A DNA stretch of 64,000 nt, taken from the NCBI RefSeq assembly GCF_014640815.1, contig NZ_BMHM01000005.1, positions 186,001-250,000 on the forward strand. Reading direction: 5' to 3'. Made by a program: the position numbers and the translations under genes. The DNA comes from Vreelandella lutescens. Lineage in GTDB: Bacteria > Pseudomonadota > Gammaproteobacteria > Pseudomonadales > Halomonadaceae. The notes beneath the pieces are model-generated. The model saw only the letters and a list, made by a program, of their open reading frames with translations. It was not told the DNA's origin and did not search any database. Every line of letters begins with the position of its first letter. The stretch's first letter is position 1. Positions 9,422 through 21,838 of the stretch are shown piece by piece.

Positions 9422-12400
9422 TTACAGATCGTCGTCTGAATCCAACGCTGTCAACTGAGCACCCAGCTCCTGTTCTACCTCGGTCGCCGAGGGATTGAAC
9501 AGACGCTCTACGTCTTCGCGCTTGCGACGACGCTCTGCGTGGTGCGTCAGACCGGTACCTGCCGGAATCAGACGCCCAACCACCACGTTCTCTTTCAGGC
9601 CACGCAGGTAGTCGCGCTTGCCGGTTACCGCTGCTTCGGTCAGTACGCGTGTCGTTTCCTGGAACGACGCCGCTGAAATGAACGACTCAGTGGCCAAGCT
9701 GGCCTTAGTGATACCCAGCAGCAAGCGTTGATACTTGGCTGGGAACTTACCTTCTTTCTCAAGCCGTACGTTTTGCTCAAGCACACGCACAAGCTCAGCC
9801 TGATCGCCGGTGATGAAGTCAGAGTCACCAGAATCAGTGATCTCTACCTTACGCAGCATCTGACGCACGATGACTTCGATGTGCTTATCGTTGATGCCTA
9901 CACCTTGCAGACGATAGACATCCTGCACTTCGGCAGTAATGTATTTCGCCAGTTCCGCGACACCCAGCAGACGCAGGATATCGTGGGGGTTACTCGGGCC
10001 ATCGGAAATGACTTCACCCTTCTCAACCGCTTCCCCTTCGAAGACGGCGATTTGACGCCATTTCGGGATCAGCGCTTCAAACGGATCACCAGATTCCGGA
10101 GTAATCGTCAGACGACGCTTACCCTTGGTCTCTTTACCGAAGCTAATAACACCGCTGATTTCTGCAAGAATCGCAGACTCTTTCGGCTTACGCGCTTCGA
10201 ATAGGTCGGCAACGCGCGGCAGACCACCGGTGATGTCTTTGTTACCCGAGGCCTCAACCGGGATACGGGCAACGACTTCACCCACGCCAATCGTCGCACC
10301 ATCATCTGCAGAGATAATGGAGTTACCTGGCAACAGGTACTGTACCGGCGTGTTGGAGCCGGAGACGGAGACGTATTCACCCGCCGCGTCTTTCAGCATT
10401 ACCATCGGACGCTTATCGCGGCCCGCCATCGGACGTGCTGCCGACTCGATGACTTCGATAGACGACAGACCGGTCATCTCATCGACACTGCGGTGCATGG
10501 TGACACCTTCGTCGAGGTCGATGAACTGCGCCTTACCCTCTACCTCGGCAATGATCGGATGCGTGTGCGGATCCCATTTAGCGACCACGGCACCGGCATC
10601 AACGACATCGCCATCACGTACGGAAAGCTCAGCACCGTAGGGCAGCTTGTAGTACTCACGCTCACGACCATGATCGTCGGCAACGGCCAGGGCGCTTGAA
10701 CGAGACACGACAACCAGTTTCCCGTCGGCACGCTCAACGTGCTTGATGTTGTGCAGGCGCACTTTACCGCCGTGCTTCACCTGAACGCTATCGACCGCTG
10801 AAGAGCGCGATGCCGCACCACCGATGTGGAACGTACGCATGGTCAGCTGGGTACCCGGCTCACCGATCGACTGCGCGGCGATAACACCGACAGACTCACC
10901 GATGTTGACCTGGTGGCCACGGGCAAGGTCACGTCCGTAACAGGACGAACATACGCCATGCGCGGTATCACAGGTGATGGTTGAACGAACGATAATTTCG
11001 TCCACACCCATGGTGTCCAGCGATGCACACCACTTCTCATCCAGCAGCGTATTACGCGGAATCAATACTTCTTCGGTGCTCGGGTCAACCACGTCCTGCG
11101 CAACCACACGACCCAGTACACGCTGAGACAGCGGTACGATGATGTCGCCACCCTCGATGATCGGGTGCAGCGTCAGGCCGTTTTCGGTGCCACAGTCGGT
11201 CTCGGTAATCACCAAGTCCTGAGCAACATCTACCAGACGACGAGTCAGGTAACCGGAGTTGGCCGTTTTCAGTGCCGTATCCGCCAGACCTTTACGTGCG
11301 CCGTGGGTCGAGATGAAGTACTGAAGTACGTTCAGACCTTCACGGAAGTTCGCCACGATCGGTGTTTCGATGATCGAGCCATCCGGCTTGGCCATCAGGC
11401 CACGCATACCCGCCAGCTGACGAATCTGTGCAGCACTACCACGGGCACCGGAGTCGGCCATGATGAAGACGCTATTGAAGGAGTCTTGCTCTACTTCATT
11501 ACCGTCACGATCAACGACCGTCTCTTTCGAGATACCCACCATCATCGCCTTGGCAACTTTATCGTTCGCCTTGGACCAGATATCGATAACCTTGTTGTAC
11601 TTCTCACCCGCCGTTACCAGACCAGAAGAGAACTGATCTTCGATCTCTTTAACTTCCGCTTCCGCGGCGTCAACGATCTCGGTTTTGGCTTCGGGGATAA
11701 CGAAGTCGTTAACACCGATAGAAGCACCCGACCACGTTGCCAAACGGAAACCGGTGTACATCAGCTGGTCAGCAAAGATAACAGTCGGCTTCAAACCAGC
11801 ACGACGATATACCTCGTTGATCAGACTGGAGATCGCCTTCTTTTTCATCGGCTGATCGATCAGTGCGAACGGCACGCCTTCCGGCAGAATACGGAACAGC
11901 AGCGCACGGCCCACAGTGGTGTCGTAAATGCGACGGTGGAAGCTACGCGCACCGGTCTCTTCTTCGACATCGATTTCGTCAAGACGCACTTTCACGCGGG
12001 CGTGTAGTGAGACTGACTGTGTACCAAACGCGCGCTCTACCTCATTAAGGCCAGAGAACACCATGCCTTCGCCTTTGGCGTTGATCTTTTCACGGGTCAT
12101 GTAGTAAAGACCCAGAACAACGTCTTGCGACGGTACGATGATGGGCTCACCGTTAGCGGGCGACAGAACGTTGTTGGTCGCCATCATCAGCGCACGGGCT
12201 TCGAGCTGTGCTTCCAGGGTCAGCGGTACGTGGACCGCCATCTGGTCACCGTCGAAGTCGGCGTTGTAGGCCGCACACACCAGCGGGTGCAGCTGGATCG
12301 CTTTACCTTCGATCAACAGCGGCTCAAACGCCTGGATACCCAAACGGTGCAGCGTTGGCGCACGGTTCAAGAGCACCGGGTGTTCGCGGATGACGTCAGC

Positions 12401-13636
12401 CAGGATGTCCCACACTTCCGGCAGTTCGCGCTCAACCATCTTCTTCGCCGCTTTGATCGTGGACGCATGGCCCAGCGACTGCAGCTTGGAGTAGATGAAC
12501 GGCTTGAACAGCTCAAGCGCCATTTTCTTCGGCAGACCACACTGGTGCAGGCGCAGCGTCGGACCGACGGTAATCACCGAACGGCCTGAGTAGTCGACGC
12601 GCTTACCCAACAAGTTCTGACGGAAACGGCCCTGCTTACCTTTGATCATATCGGCAAGCGATTTCAGCGGGCGCTTGTTAGAGCCGGTGATGGCACGACC
12701 ACGGCGGCCGTTATCCAGCAGCGCGTCGACCGCTTCTTGAAGCATGCGCTTCTCGTTGCGTACGATGATATCCGGCGCATTGAGGTCCAGCAGACGCTTC
12801 AAGCGGTTGTTACGGTTGATCACACGACGGTAAAGGTCGTTAAGATCGGAGGTCGCGAAACGGCCGCCGTCCAGCGGTACCAGCGGACGCAGGTCCGGCG
12901 GCAGCACGGGCAGCACTTCCATGACCATCCACGCCGGCGCATTGCCGGAGTGGTAGAACGCTTCCAGCAGCTTCAAGCGCTTAGACAGTTTCTTGATCTT
13001 GGTTTCAGAGTTGGTCTGCGGAATTTCTTCACGCAGGTGGTTAATCTCTTCTTCCAGATCGATGTCTTTCAGCAGTTCTTGGACCGCTTCGGCACCCATG
13101 CGGGCATCAAAGTCGTCGCCGAACTCTTCTAGCGCTTCGAAGTACTGCTCGTCGTTCAACAGCTGACCACGCTCCAGCGTGGTCATGCCTGGGTCGATAA
13201 CGACAAAGCTTTCAAAGTAGAGCACGCGCTCGATATCACGCAGAGTCATATCGAGGAACATACCGATACGCGACGGCAGTGATTTCAGGAACCAAATGTG
13301 AGCGACCGGCGAGGCAAGCTCGATATGGCCCATGCGCTCGCGGCGCACGGCGGCCTTGGTGACTTCAACGCCACACTTCTCACAAATGATACCGCGGTGC
13401 TTCATGCGCTTATATTTGCCGCACAAGCACTCGTAGTCTTTGACCGGACCAAAAATCTTGGCGCAGAACAGACCGTCCCGCTCCGGTTTAAAGGTACGGT
13501 AGTTGATGGTCTCAGGCTTCTTCACCTCGCCAAACGACCAGGAGCGAATCATGTCCGGCGACGCGAGGGTAATCTTGATCGCGTCGAACTCTTCGGACTG
13601 AGACTGCGATTTGAGTACTTTCACCAAATCTTTCAT
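9422..13636 (-). CDS. rpoC: DNA-directed RNA polymerase subunit beta'
   Basis: This 1404-residue subunit starts [20 protein letters not shown]. It has the N-terminal zinc-binding cysteines ([20 protein letters not shown] is the core), the catalytic magnesium-binding [12 protein letters not shown], the second cysteine cluster [15 protein letters not shown], and the bridge-helix and trigger-loop region ([15 protein letters not shown]). The length is close to E. coli (1407). It follows rpoB by 10 bp and ends the rplJL-rpoBC transcription unit. Confidence 0.99.
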   Translation of the reverse strand: MKDLVKVLKSQSQSEEFDAIKITLASPDMIRSWSFGEVKKPETINYRTFKPERDGLFCAKIFGPVKDYECLCGKYKRMKHRGIICEKCGVEVTKAAVRRERMGHIELASPVAHIWFLKSLPSRIGMFLDMTLRDIERVLYFESFVVIDPGMTTLERGQLLNDEQYFEALEEFGDDFDARMGAEAVQELLKDIDLEEEINHLREEIPQTNSETKIKKLSKRLKLLEAFYHSGNAPAWMVMEVLPVLPPDLRPLVPLDGGRFATSDLNDLYRRVINRNNRLKRLLDLNAPDIIVRNEKRMLQEAVDALLDNGRRGRAITGSNKRPLKSLADMIKGKQGRFRQNLLGKRVDYSGRSVITVGPTLRLHQCGLPKKMALELFKPFIYSKLQSLGHASTIKAAKKMVERELPEVWDILADVIREHPVLLNRAPTLHRLGIQAFEPLLIEGKAIQLHPLVCAAYNADFDGDQMAVHVPLTLEAQLEARALMMATNNVLSPANGEPIIVPSQDVVLGLYYMTREKINAKGEGMVFSGLNEVERAFGTQSVSLHARVKVRLDEIDVEEETGARSFHRRIYDTTVGRALLFRILPEGVPFALIDQPMKKKAISSLINEVYRRAGLKPTVIFADQLMYTGFRLATWSGASIGVNDFVIPEAKTEIVDAAEAEVKEIEDQFSSGLVTAGEKYNKVIDIWSKANDKVAKAMMVGISKETVVDRDGNEVEQDSFNSVFIMADSGARGSAAQIRQLAGMRGLMAKPDGSIIETPIVANFREGLNVLQYFISTHGARKGLADTALKTANSGYLTRRLVDVAQDLVITETDCGTENGLTLHPIIEGGDIIVPLSQRVLGRVVAQDVVDPSTEEVLIPRNTLLDEKWCASLDTMGVDEIIVRSTITCDTAHGVCSSCYGRDLARGHQVNIGESVGVIAAQSIGEPGTQLTMRTFHIGGAASRSSAVDSVQVKHGGKVRLHNIKHVERADGKLVVVSRSSALAVADDHGREREYYKLPYGAELSVRDGDVVDAGAVVAKWDPHTHPIIAEVEGKAQFIDLDEGVTMHRSVDEMTGLSSIEVIESAARPMAGRDKRPMVMLKDAAGEYVSVSGSNTPVQYLLPGNSIISADDGATIGVGEVVARIPVEASGNKDITGGLPRVADLFEARKPKESAILAEISGVISFGKETKGKRRLTITPESGDPFEALIPKWRQIAVFEGEAVEKGEVISDGPSNPHDILRLLGVAELAKYITAEVQDVYRLQGVGINDKHIEVIVRQMLRKVEITDSGDSDFITGDQAELVRVLEQNVRLEKEGKFPAKYQRLLLGITKASLATESFISAASFQETTRVLTEAAVTGKRDYLRGLKENVVVGRLIPAGTGLTHHAERRRKREDVERLFNPSATEVEQELGAQLTALDSDDDL

Positions 13637-13646
13637 ATGACGGCTC

Positions 13647-16600
13647 CTAGCTCTCTAACTCGATATCGATGCCCAGCGAGCGGATTTCCTTCACGAGTAC
13701 GTTGAAGGATTCCGGCATGCCTGCCTGCATGGTGTGGTCGCCATCCACGATGTTTTTGTACATCTTGGTGCGGCCTTCGACGTCGTCCGACTTGACGGTG
13801 AGCATCTCTTGTAGCGTGTACGCGGCGCCGTATGCTTCCAACGCCCACACTTCCATCTCACCGAAGCGCTGACCACCGAATTGTGCCTTACCACCCAAGG
13901 GCTGCTGAGTCACCAGCGAGTAAGAACCAGTAGAACGTGCGTGCATCTTGTCGTCTACCAGGTGGTTAAGCTTCAGCATGTACATGTAGCCAACGGTAAC
14001 CGGGCGGTCAAACGCATCGCCCGTACGGCCATCGTACAGCGCCATTTGGCCAGACTCAGGAATGTCCGCCAGCTTCAGCAGATGCTTGATCTCGTGCTCT
14101 TTGGCACCGTCAAACACCGGCGTAGCCATCGGCACACCGCCTTTGAGGTTTTTCGCCAGCGCGATGATTTCTTCATCGGTTAGGGAGTCGATATCCTCAA
14201 CACGAGTGCCTGGCGTGTTATACACCTGACCCAGGAAGTCACGAATTTCAGCGACCTGCTGGCCACGCGCATCGCGCAGCATGGCGTCAATCTTGACCCC
14301 AAGACCACGTGCTGCCATACCCAAGTGGGTTTCCAGAATCTGACCGACGTTCATACGCGACGGTACGCCCAGCGGGTTGAGCACCACATCGACCGGCTCG
14401 CCCTTCTCGTCGAACGGCATGTCTTCGATGGGCATGATCGCCGAGATAACACCTTTGTTACCGTGACGACCGGCCATCTTGTCACCGGGCTGAATGCGAC
14501 GCTTCACCGCCATGTAGACTTTGACGATTTTCAGCACGCCCGGTGCGAGATCGTCGCCCTGGGTCAGCTTGCGCTTCTTATCTTCAAAGCGCTCGTCCAT
14601 CTCTTTACGACGATTCTCGAGCTGCTCATCGGCCTGGGCCAGCAGTTCGTTGTAGGCTTCATCCTGCATGCGCAGTTTGAACCACTGCTGACGCGGCAGC
14701 TCGTCGAGGTAATCCTCGTCCAGCACGTCGCCTTTCTTCAGGTTCGGGCCGCCATTTACCGCTTGGCCATCCAGCGTACGCTTGAGACGCTCAAAGGTTG
14801 CGTCTTCGGCAATACGGTAGGTTTCCTGAAGATCCTTGCGCACTTCGTCTAACTGCATCTGCTCGATGGAGAGCGCACGGGAGTCTTTCTCAACGCCGTC
14901 ACGCGTAAACACCTGAACGTCGATGACCGTACCTTTCATGCCGGTCGGGGCACGCAGGGAGGTATCTTTAACGTCAGACGCTTTCTCACCGAAGATGGCA
15001 CGCAGCAGCTTCTCTTCTGGTGTCAGCTGGGTTTCACCTTTCGGCGTTACCTTACCGACCAGAATGTCGCCGGGGCCGACTTCAGCACCGATGTATACAA
15101 CGCCCGCTTCGTCCAGTTTACCCAGCGCAGACTCGCCAACGTTGGGAATATCAGACGTAATCTCTTCTGGCCCTAACTTGGTGTCGCGAGACACACAGGT
15201 CAGTTCCTGGATGTGGATCGTGGTGAAACGGTCTTCTTGAACAACCCGCTCTGACAGCAGGATGGAGTCCTCGAAGTTGTAACCGTTCCAGGGCATGAAC
15301 GCGATGCGCATGTTCTGGCCAAGCGCCAGGTCACCCATGTCGACAGACGGGCCATCGGCCAGAATGTCACCACGCGCGACGCTGTCACCAGGACGCACGA
15401 TGGGGCGCTGGTTCATACAGGTGTTCTGGTTAGAACGGGTGTATTTGGTCAGGTTGTAGATGTCGACACCGGCTTCACCGCCAATGATTTCATCTTCATG
15501 AACCCGAACCACCACACGACGCGCATCAACGGAGTCGATCACACCGCCACGGCGAGCAACGGCACAAACACCGGAGTCACGGGCAACGAAGCGCTCCATA
15601 CCGGTACCCACGAGCGGCTTATCAGCGCGCAGCGTCGGAACGGCCTGACGCTGCATGTTCGCACCCATCAAGGCGCGGTTAGCATCATCGTGCTCAAGGA
15701 ACGGGATCAGTGCCGCCGCGACCGATACAACCTGACGGGGAGATACGTCCATCAGCGTCACTTGCTCAGGACGCATAAAGGTCGTTTCACCACGGTGGCG
15801 TACCTGCACCAGGTCATCAATCAGCTTGCCAGACTCGTCAACCGCCGCCGACGCCTGGGCGATAACGAAGTCACCTTCCTCAATCGCTGACAGGTGAACG
15901 ATATCGTCAGTGACCTGACAGGCGTTCACTTTGCGGTACGGTGTTTCCAAGAAGCCGTAGCTGTTGGTGTGACTGTACGTTGCCAGTGAGTTGATCAGAC
16001 CGATGTTCGGGCCTTCCGGCGTTTCGATCGGGCACAGACGGCCGTAGTGCGTGGCGTGTACGTCACGTACTTCGAAGCCTGCACGCTCACGGGTCAGACC
16101 ACCCGGGCCGAGTGCAGACACACGACGCTTGTGAGTCACCTCAGAAAGCGGGTTGTTCTGGTCCATGAACTGGGAAAGCTGGCTAGAACCGAAGAACTCT
16201 TTCACCGCCGCCGCAACGGGCTTGGCATTGATCAAGTCTTGCGGCATCAGGCCTTCGCTTTCCGCCATGGAAAGACGCTCTTTCACCGCGCGCTCAACGC
16301 GCACCAAGCCGACACGGAACTGGTTCTCAGCCATTTCGCCTACGCAGCGAATACGACGGTTACCCAGGTGATCGATATCGTCCACGTCGCCGAAGCCGTT
16401 ACGGATATTGATCAGCTCGCGCAGCACATCCAGGATGTCTTTGCGATCCAGCACGCCGGAGCCGGTGTCGCTTTCACGACGCAGACGACGGTTGAACTTC
16501 ATCCGACCAACGCCCGACAGGTCGTAGCGGTCTTCGGTGAAGAACAAGTTATGGAACAGCGTCTCAGCGGCCTCTTTGGTGGGCGGCTCGCCGGGGCGCA

Positions 16601-17723
16601 TCATGCGGTAGATTTCCACCAGCGCTTCAAGCGCTGAACCCGTACCATCAAGCTTCAGGGTATCGGAAATAAACGAACCGCAGTCGAGGTCGTTGGTGTA
16701 CAGCGTTTCGATATGCGTGATACCGCCCTGAGCCATGCGCTCAAGGACTTCCGGGGTAATCTCCGTATTACACGGGCAGATCAGCTCGCCGGTTTTGGTA
16801 TCAATCTGGTCTTTCGCCAGCGTTTTGCCGAACAGGTACTCCATCGGCACTTCCAGGCGCTCAAGGCCGGCTTTTTCAAGCTGACGAATGTGCTTCTGGG
16901 TGATCCGACGGCCTTCTTCGACAATCACTTCACCTTCGCCATCCTTGATGTCGAAAGTAGCGGTTTCACCACGCAGACGTGACGGCACCAGCTCCACGGA
17001 GAAGCCAGACTTCTCAATGTGGAACTTGCTGGTTTCGAAGAACTCAGCCAGGATCTCTTCGGTGCTCATACCCAACGCGCGCATCAACACAGACGCCGGC
17101 AGTTTGCGGCGACGGTCGATACGTACAAAGACGTTGTCTTTAGGGTCGAACTCGAAGTCCAGCCAGGAGCCACGGTAAGGAATCACGCGAGCAGAGTAGA
17201 GCAACTTACCAGAAGAGTGGCTCTTGCCTTTATCGTGATCAAAGAACACACCGGGTGAGCGGTGGAGCTGGGAAACGATAACCCGCTCAGTACCGTTGAT
17301 CACAAAGGTACCGTTCTCAGTCATCAGGGGGATTTCCCCCATGTAGACTTCTTGCTCTTTGATATCCTTGATTGCCTTGTTCGAGGAGTCGCGATCATAG
17401 ATGATCAAGCGAACCTTGACACGCAGCGGGGCGGAGTACGTCACACCACGCAGCTGGCACTCTTTAACGTCGAACGCCGGCGTACCGAAGCGGTAGCTAA
17501 CGTACTCCAGGGCCGCATTGCCGGAGAAGCTCTCGATCGGGAACACGGACTTGAACGCCGCGTGCAGGCCAACCTCGTGGCGCTCGTCGGGCGAACGATC
17601 CTGCTGGAGAAAGTCGTAGTAGGAATCAAGCTGGATGGCCAGCAAGTAAGGCACATCCATCACTTGGGGCAGTTTGCCGAAATCCTTGCGGATGCGTTTT
17701 TTCTCAGTATATGAGTAAGCCAT
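13647..17723 (-). CDS. rpoB: DNA-directed RNA polymerase subunit beta
   Basis: This 1358-residue subunit starts [19 protein letters not shown]. The rifampicin region reads [20 protein letters not shown] and then [12 protein letters not shown], the wild-type pattern. Later conserved blocks include [27 protein letters not shown]-type ([10 protein letters not shown]) and [20 protein letters not shown]. It sits 363 bp after rplL, behind an attenuator-like hairpin, and 10 bp before rpoC. Confidence 0.99.
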   Translation of the reverse strand: MAYSYTEKKRIRKDFGKLPQVMDVPYLLAIQLDSYYDFLQQDRSPDERHEVGLHAAFKSVFPIESFSGNAALEYVSYRFGTPAFDVKECQLRGVTYSAPLRVKVRLIIYDRDSSNKAIKDIKEQEVYMGEIPLMTENGTFVINGTERVIVSQLHRSPGVFFDHDKGKSHSSGKLLYSARVIPYRGSWLDFEFDPKDNVFVRIDRRRKLPASVLMRALGMSTEEILAEFFETSKFHIEKSGFSVELVPSRLRGETATFDIKDGEGEVIVEEGRRITQKHIRQLEKAGLERLEVPMEYLFGKTLAKDQIDTKTGELICPCNTEITPEVLERMAQGGITHIETLYTNDLDCGSFISDTLKLDGTGSALEALVEIYRMMRPGEPPTKEAAETLFHNLFFTEDRYDLSGVGRMKFNRRLRRESDTGSGVLDRKDILDVLRELINIRNGFGDVDDIDHLGNRRIRCVGEMAENQFRVGLVRVERAVKERLSMAESEGLMPQDLINAKPVAAAVKEFFGSSQLSQFMDQNNPLSEVTHKRRVSALGPGGLTRERAGFEVRDVHATHYGRLCPIETPEGPNIGLINSLATYSHTNSYGFLETPYRKVNACQVTDDIVHLSAIEEGDFVIAQASAAVDESGKLIDDLVQVRHRGETTFMRPEQVTLMDVSPRQVVSVAAALIPFLEHDDANRALMGANMQRQAVPTLRADKPLVGTGMERFVARDSGVCAVARRGGVIDSVDARRVVVRVHEDEIIGGEAGVDIYNLTKYTRSNQNTCMNQRPIVRPGDSVARGDILADGPSVDMGDLALGQNMRIAFMPWNGYNFEDSILLSERVVQEDRFTTIHIQELTCVSRDTKLGPEEITSDIPNVGESALGKLDEAGVVYIGAEVGPGDILVGKVTPKGETQLTPEEKLLRAIFGEKASDVKDTSLRAPTGMKGTVIDVQVFTRDGVEKDSRALSIEQMQLDEVRKDLQETYRIAEDATFERLKRTLDGQAVNGGPNLKKGDVLDEDYLDELPRQQWFKLRMQDEAYNELLAQADEQLENRRKEMDERFEDKKRKLTQGDDLAPGVLKIVKVYMAVKRRIQPGDKMAGRHGNKGVISAIMPIEDMPFDEKGEPVDVVLNPLGVPSRMNVGQILETHLGMAARGLGVKIDAMLRDARGQQVAEIRDFLGQVYNTPGTRVEDIDSLTDEEIIALAKNLKGGVPMATPVFDGAKEHEIKHLLKLADIPESGQMALYDGRTGDAFDRPVTVGYMYMLKLNHLVDDKMHARSTGSYSLVTQQPLGGKAQFGGQRFGEMEVWALEAYGAAYTLQEMLTVKSDDVEGRTKMYKNIVDGDHTMQAGMPESFNVLVKEIRSLGIDIELES

Positions 17724-18086
17724 CTGTATTCCCCAGCTTGTTCACCATGGGTGACCGATGCGTGGTCATCTGCCCCGCGGGCGTTTCAGACGCAGACAGC
17801 AAGCTCCTAAATCGGTAGCTCGCCGTCAAAAATCTTGATAGATAACAGTGTTACAGTAGTGCTGTTCGCGCTTTGCTGTCGCTTGCTAGCATCACTCGCG
17901 CTTCACAACTTACGCGTTACAACAACGTACGCTTCACAACAACGGTCTTACTGTTTTGCTGCTTTTTAACGCAGCGTTTCTGATGTATTGCCTTGCAGCA
18001 TACTACAACAGAAAAAGGCCGGCAGCGGGATAGCCCGCCGCCAGCCGTGGAAGCTTACGCAGCGCGTAAAGCCATCAGCACAAGAA
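17724..18086 (-). promoter_or_regulatory. rplL-rpoB intergenic region
   Basis: This 363-bp stretch has no gene. It contains the attenuator hairpin near rplL (18011-18046) and then about 280 bp with lower GC and short repeats, such as CGCTTCACAAC occurring twice near 17900-17940. In E. coli the equivalent space holds an attenuator and an RNase III processing site; a processing hairpin is possible here but none stands out. Confidence 0.5.
18011..18046 (-). terminator. Attenuator-type terminator between rplL and rpoB
   Basis: On the minus strand an imperfect GC-rich stem (GGCTGGCGGCGGG / CCCGCTGCCGGCC) with a CTAT loop is followed by TTTTTC, about 40 bp after the rplL stop. In other gammaproteobacteria such a site partially terminates transcription so that ribosomal protein genes are expressed more than rpoBC. 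Confidence 0.8.
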
Positions 18087-18455
18087 TTACTTGAGCTCGA
18101 CGGTTGCGCCCGCTTCTTCCAGCTTCTTCTTAGCTGCTTCAGCGTCGTCTTTAGACATCGCTTCTTTGATGGTCGCCGGCGCGCCGTCAACGGCACCTTT
18201 GGCTTCTTTCAGGCCAAGACCGGTGATTTCACGAACAGCTTTGATGACGTTAACTTTCTTGTCACCAGCAGATGCCAGTACCAGATCGAACTCGGTTTGC
18301 TCTTCAGCAGCTTCGCCAGCAGCAGCCGGACCAGCCATAACAGCTGCAGCAGCAGAAACGCCGAATTTCTCTTCCATTGCTTCGATCAGCTCGACAACTT
18401 CCATTACGGACATGTCGGCTACAGCATTGATGATATCGTCTTTGGACAGTGCCAT
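18087..18455 (-). CDS. rplL: 50S ribosomal protein L7/L12
   Basis: The 122-residue protein starts [20 protein letters not shown], has the alanine-rich hinge, and the C-terminal factor-binding domain ([20 protein letters not shown]). L7/L12 forms the stalk that recruits translational GTPases. The frame is open 18 codons further upstream, but the ATG at 18455 fits the family start. Confidence 0.98.
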   Translation of the reverse strand: MALSKDDIINAVADMSVMEVVELIEAMEEKFGVSAAAAVMAGPAAAGEAAEEQTEFDLVLASAGDKKVNVIKAVREITGLGLKEAKGAVDGAPATIKEAMSKDDAEAAKKKLEEAGATVELK

Positions 18456-18567
18456 TGTTTCATTCCTAACTTTGCGGGAGTCTCGGTCAGCCGAGGACTC
18501 GGGGTTCATTGCTCGGTTCAGGCAGCGGATCGATCACATCGTTCACGCCGCCTGCAAGAAACGCTGC

Positions 18568-19074
18568 TTAGGCAGCTTCTGCTTCTTGCTTCTGGTCGCG
18601 CAGGGCGGCCAGAGTACGAACCAGCTTGCCAGCGGAGGCTTCTTTCATTACCGACATCAACTTGGCAATTGCTTCGTCGTAAGTCGGTAGGGTTGCCAGA
18701 CGATCGATGTCAGCAGCCGGAATCAGCTCACCTTCGTAGGCCAACGCCTTAACTTCGAAGTTCTTCTCGTCTTTAGCGAACTCTTTGAACAAGCGAGCGG
18801 CAGCGCCCGGGTGCTCAGTAGAGAAAGCCAGCAGAGTAGGACCAACAAAGCTCTCGTTCAGACACTCCCACTGAGTGCCTTCGAGGGCGCGGCGAGCCAG
18901 CGTGTTACGAACAACACGCAGCTCTACACCATTCTCACGCGCCTGCTTACGCAGATTGGTCATTTTACCGACCGTGACGCCGCGAGAATCGGCAACTACG
19001 ACGGAGAGTGCGCCCTTGGCCGCTTCACTGACCTCGGCAACAATCGCTTTCTTGCCTTCAAGTGCTAGTGGCAC
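18568..19074 (-). CDS. rplJ: 50S ribosomal protein L10
   Basis: The product is 168 residues from a GTG start at 19074, chosen because [20 protein letters not shown] matches the L10 N-terminus and AAGGAG lies 8 bp upstream. Typical segments are [31 protein letters not shown] and [20 protein letters not shown]10 anchors the L7/L12 stalk and represses its own operon by binding the leader. It lies 112 bp before rplL. Confidence 0.96.
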   Translation of the reverse strand: MPLALEGKKAIVAEVSEAAKGALSVVVADSRGVTVGKMTNLRKQARENGVELRVVRNTLARRALEGTQWECLNESFVGPTLLAFSTEHPGAAARLFKEFAKDEKNFEVKALAYEGELIPAADIDRLATLPTYDEAIAKLMSVMKEASAGKLVRTLAALRDQKQEAEAA

Positions 19075-19375
19075 AGTGATCACTCCTTCGTGCCGGAACC
19101 CATAAAAGGCTCCGGTGGTTACCATCTCTTCCAGGTACTAACAACCTACACTGGAAGCCTTAGGGGATGGTGCTCACCAGAAAGCGGCTTGCGAAAAGCG
19201 TTAACCAACTGGCGGCCACACCATCTGCGCAGGCGCTCTAGGGCGATTAAGCCGCCTACTTTCATAAGAAAAGGCGGCACCTGCGGTCTTTGACGGCGCC
19301 TCGCTGGGTGTAACACCCGACGAGGGACCGCAAAGTTCTTGCTCGGTTCTTACTAAAAACCTGCCGACAACCCGC
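19075..19375 (-). ncRNA. L10 leader (autoregulatory RNA before rplJ)
   Basis: This 301-bp gap between rplA and rplJ has no gene. Its core at about 19215-19295 has the L10-leader pattern on the minus strand: GACCGCAGG, a hairpin (GCCGCC...GGCGGC) followed by TTAATCGCCC, then CGCCTGCGCAGATGGTG, which pairs back with the first block. This matches the known binding site of the L10-L12 complex. Nearer rplA, 19302-19329 forms another hairpin (CCTCG..GGGTG / CACCC..CGAGG) without a T tract. Confidence 0.75.
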
Positions 19376-20068
19376 TTATACCAGCGCGGAGTGGTCGAGA
19401 GTCAAACCCGGACCCATGGTAGTGGACAGGGTAATCTTCTTAAAGTAGATACCTTTAGAGGAGCTCGGCTTGAGCTTCTTCAGGTCAGCAACCAGCGCTT
19501 CCAGGTTGCCCTGAACGGCGGTTACGTCAAAATCAACTTTACCCAGCGTGGTGTGGATAATGCCGTTTTTGTCGGTACGGAAACGTACCTGACCCGCTTT
19601 GGCATTTTTAACCGCAGTCGCCACGTCAGGCGTTACGGTGCCAACTTTCGGGTTCGGCATCAGGCCGCGCGGACCAAGAATCTGGCCCAGCTGACCTACA
19701 ACGCGCATCGCATCCGGAGAAGCGATAACAACGTCAAAGTCCATCACGCCTTTCTTGACCTGATCAGCCAGATCTTCCATACCCACGATGTCAGCGCCCG
19801 CTTCTTTAGCAGCGTCGGCGTTTGCACCCTGAGTGAAGACCGCTACGCGTACATCTTTGCCAGTACCGTTAGGCATAACGGTGGCGCCACGTACAACCTG
19901 GTCAGATTTACGCGGGTCAACGCCAAGGTTGATCGCAACGTCAAGAGACTCTTTGAACTTAACGGTAGACAGCTCAGAAAGCAGCGCAACGGCTTCTTCC
20001 AGAGAGTACGCTTTGTTCGTGTCTACTTTCTCGCGAATGACTTTCGCGCGCTTAGACAGTTTAGCCAT
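19376..20068 (-). CDS. rplA: 50S ribosomal protein L1
   Basis: The 230-residue protein starts [20 protein letters not shown] and carries the L1 motif region ([20 protein letters not shown]) and [15 protein letters not shown]1 forms the mobile stalk near the E site and in E. coli represses the L11-L1 operon by binding mRNA. It begins 2 bp after the rplK stop, so the pair is translationally coupled. Confidence 0.98.
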   Translation of the reverse strand: MAKLSKRAKVIREKVDTNKAYSLEEAVALLSELSTVKFKESLDVAINLGVDPRKSDQVVRGATVMPNGTGKDVRVAVFTQGANADAAKEAGADIVGMEDLADQVKKGVMDFDVVIASPDAMRVVGQLGQILGPRGLMPNPKVGTVTPDVATAVKNAKAGQVRFRTDKNGIIHTTLGKVDFDVTAVQGNLEALVADLKKLKPSSSKGIYFKKITLSTTMGPGLTLDHSALV

Positions 20069-20070
20069 GA

Positions 20071-20502
20071 TCAGAGACCCTCCACGTTTAAGCCCATGCT
20101 ACGAGCGCTACCAGCAATGGTGCGCACCGCGGCGTCGAGATCAGAAGCCGTCATATCAGGCTCTTTGGTTTTGGCGATCTCTTCGAGCTGCTCGCGGGTC
20201 ACGGTGCCGACTTTCTTCTTGTTCGGCTCACCAGAACCAGACTTGATGCCCGCTGCTTTTTTCAGCAGTACGGCAGCTGGCGGCGTCTTAGTGACGAACG
20301 TGAAGCTGCGGTCAGAGTAAACAGTGATCACGACAGGCGTCGGCAGGCCCGGCTCAATTTCTTGAGTCGCAGCGTTAAACGCCTTACAGAATTCCATGAT
20401 GTTCACGCCGTGCTGACCCAGCGCGGGGCCTACGGGCGGACTCGGGTTGGCTTTACCTGCAGCAACCTGCAGTTTGATGTAAGCCTGTACTTTCTTGGCC
20501 AT
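20071..20502 (-). CDS. rplK: 50S ribosomal protein L11
   Basis: The 143-residue protein starts [20 protein letters not shown] and includes [20 protein letters not shown] and the C-terminal RNA-binding domain ([19 protein letters not shown]). L11 forms the GTPase-associated centre with 23S rRNA and is needed for RelA activation in E. coli. Two perfect hairpins lie between it and nusG. Confidence 0.98.
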   Translation of the reverse strand: MAKKVQAYIKLQVAAGKANPSPPVGPALGQHGVNIMEFCKAFNAATQEIEPGLPTPVVITVYSDRSFTFVTKTPPAAVLLKKAAGIKSGSGEPNKKKVGTVTREQLEEIAKTKEPDMTASDLDAAVRTIAGSARSMGLNVEGL

Positions 20503-20550
20503 GGTAAATACTCCAGTTGGGTGATAGCGCCTGACGGCTCCCCGGTACGC

Positions 20551-20575
20551 GTAAAGCAGCGCTGGGCTGCTTTAC
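20551..20575 (-). promoter_or_regulatory. Hairpin upstream of rplK
   Basis: GTAAAGCAGC pairs perfectly with GCTGCTTTAC over 10 bp with a 5-nt loop, about 48 bp before the rplK start. No T tract is present. In this position it could be part of an L1-regulated leader or a processing site. Confidence 0.5.
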
Positions 20576-20583
20576 ATGAATCC

Positions 20584-20610
20584 AGGGTGGCACGCACTGC
20601 GCACCACCCT
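20584..20610 (-). terminator. Hairpin after nusG
   Basis: AGGGTGG and CCACCCT form a 7-bp outer stem with further inner pairing (TGCGCAGTGCG region), 15 bp after the nusG stop. A T tract is missing. It stands in tandem with the hairpin at 20551-20575. Confidence 0.45.
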
Positions 20611-20624
20611 GCAACATTTTGAAA

Positions 20625-21158
20625 TTACTCTTTTTCTACCTGAGAGAACTCAAGTTCAACAGGTGTCGCACGCCCAAAGATCAGCACGCTGACCTGCAGA
20701 CGGCTCTTGTCGTAATTCACCTCTTCAACAACACCGTTGAAGTCGGCAAATGGACCATCAATAACGCGAACTGACTGACCCGGCTCAAACATGGTTTTAG
20801 GCCGCGGCTTGTCGGTGCCATCTTTTACGCGACGTAGGATAGCTTCTGCTTCGCGAGCGGTAATGGCGGCGGGCTTTTCTTTGGTACCGCCGATAAACCC
20901 CATGACGCGTGGCGTTTCATTTACCAAGTGCCAGGTTTCATCTACCATTTCCATCTCGACTAACACGTAGCCAGGATAGAATTTGCGCTCACTCTTACGG
21001 CGCTTACCGTCACGCATCTCTACAACTTCTTCCGTCGGCACCAAGATCTCGCCGAAGCGGTCTTCCATGCCGTACATCTTCACACGCTCAATCAGCGAGC
21101 GCATGACATGCTTTTCAAAGCCGGAATAGGCGTGGACGACGTACCAACGTTTGGACAT
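20625..21158 (-). CDS. nusG: Transcription termination/antitermination protein NusG
   Basis: The 177-residue protein has the N-terminal NGN domain ([19 protein letters not shown], then [20 protein letters not shown]) and a C-terminal KOW domain ([20 protein letters not shown]). NusG binds RNA polymerase, increases processivity, and links it to Rho or to ribosomal S10. It starts 8 bp after secE. Confidence 0.98.
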   Translation of the reverse strand: MSKRWYVVHAYSGFEKHVMRSLIERVKMYGMEDRFGEILVPTEEVVEMRDGKRRKSERKFYPGYVLVEMEMVDETWHLVNETPRVMGFIGGTKEKPAAITAREAEAILRRVKDGTDKPRPKTMFEPGQSVRVIDGPFADFNGVVEEVNYDKSRLQVSVLIFGRATPVELEFSQVEKE

Positions 21159-21166
21159 GAAAACTC

Positions 21167-21550
21167 CTAACCAATGACGCCGGACATCGCCCAGCCAAGA
21201 AGAGTGTCAATCAACCACAGCATCAACCCCACCACCAACACAGCCACCAGCACAATAGCCGTTGTCTGAATTGTTTCGGGACGGGTCGGCCATACAACGC
21301 GCTGAATCTCTTTCTTGGCGCTTATGGCAAGCTCAACTAAATCGCGACCTTTCGTGGTTGTTAAGGCGATCAAACCAGCAAGCGCACACAACACCACCAC
21401 ACCTAAGACGCGGTAGAGCAGGCCAATATCGGCAAAATAGGTATTACCAACGACTGCAACGACAAGCAACGCCACAACCGCTGCCCATTTGAGCCCGTCA
21501 TGGCGCGTCTGTTGCACCTCTGCGCCATGTTTTACGGAACTAGGCTTCAT
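21167..21550 (-). CDS. secE: Preprotein translocase subunit SecE
   Basis: The 127-residue membrane protein has three predicted helices: [37 protein letters not shown], and the conserved C-terminal one ([20 protein letters not shown]), preceded by the amphipathic [14 protein letters not shown] signature. SecE clamps SecY in the translocon. The three-helix form and the position before nusG are typical of gammaproteobacteria. Confidence 0.97.
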   Translation of the reverse strand: MKPSSVKHGAEVQQTRHDGLKWAAVVALLVVAVVGNTYFADIGLLYRVLGVVVLCALAGLIALTTTKGRDLVELAISAKKEIQRVVWPTRPETIQTTAIVLVAVLVVGLMLWLIDTLLGWAMSGVIG

Positions 21551-21622
21551 AAAAACGAGACTCCTAAGGGTGCAGCGAGCGACAAAGGAATTCTAGAAAA
21601 GACATACCAACCTGGGGAAGGT

Positions 21623-21698
<76 letters not shown>

Positions 21699-21743
21699 GT
21701 ATCGTCACATGCATAAGCAAACGCCTACGCAATAGCGGGCGTC

Positions 21744-21772
21744 ATAGTAGCGGAGAAAACACCGCCTGACAA
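21744..21772 (-). promoter_or_regulatory. Sigma-70 promoter for tRNA-Trp-secE-nusG
   Basis: On the minus strand TTGTCA (21767-21772), a 17-bp spacer and TACTAT (21744-21749) form a good sigma-70 promoter, about 45 bp before tRNA-Trp and downstream of the tRNA-Thr terminator. Confidence 0.7.
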
Positions 21773-21813
21773 CCCTTACTTCCCACCTTTTGCATTACGC
21801 AGAAGGCGAAGAC

Positions 21814-21838
21814 AAAAAAAGCGAGCTTCGCTCGCTTT
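21814..21838 (-). terminator. Terminator of the tRNA-Tyr-Gly-Thr operon
   Basis: On the minus strand AAAGCGAG-CGAAG-CTCGCTTT runs into a tract of seven Ts, a standard rho-independent terminator, 11 bp after tRNA-Thr. Confidence 0.9.

Noticed and set aside
11165..12007. Long open frame antisense to rpoC
   Set aside because: Same reason: shadow of rpoC codon use, no recognisable domain.
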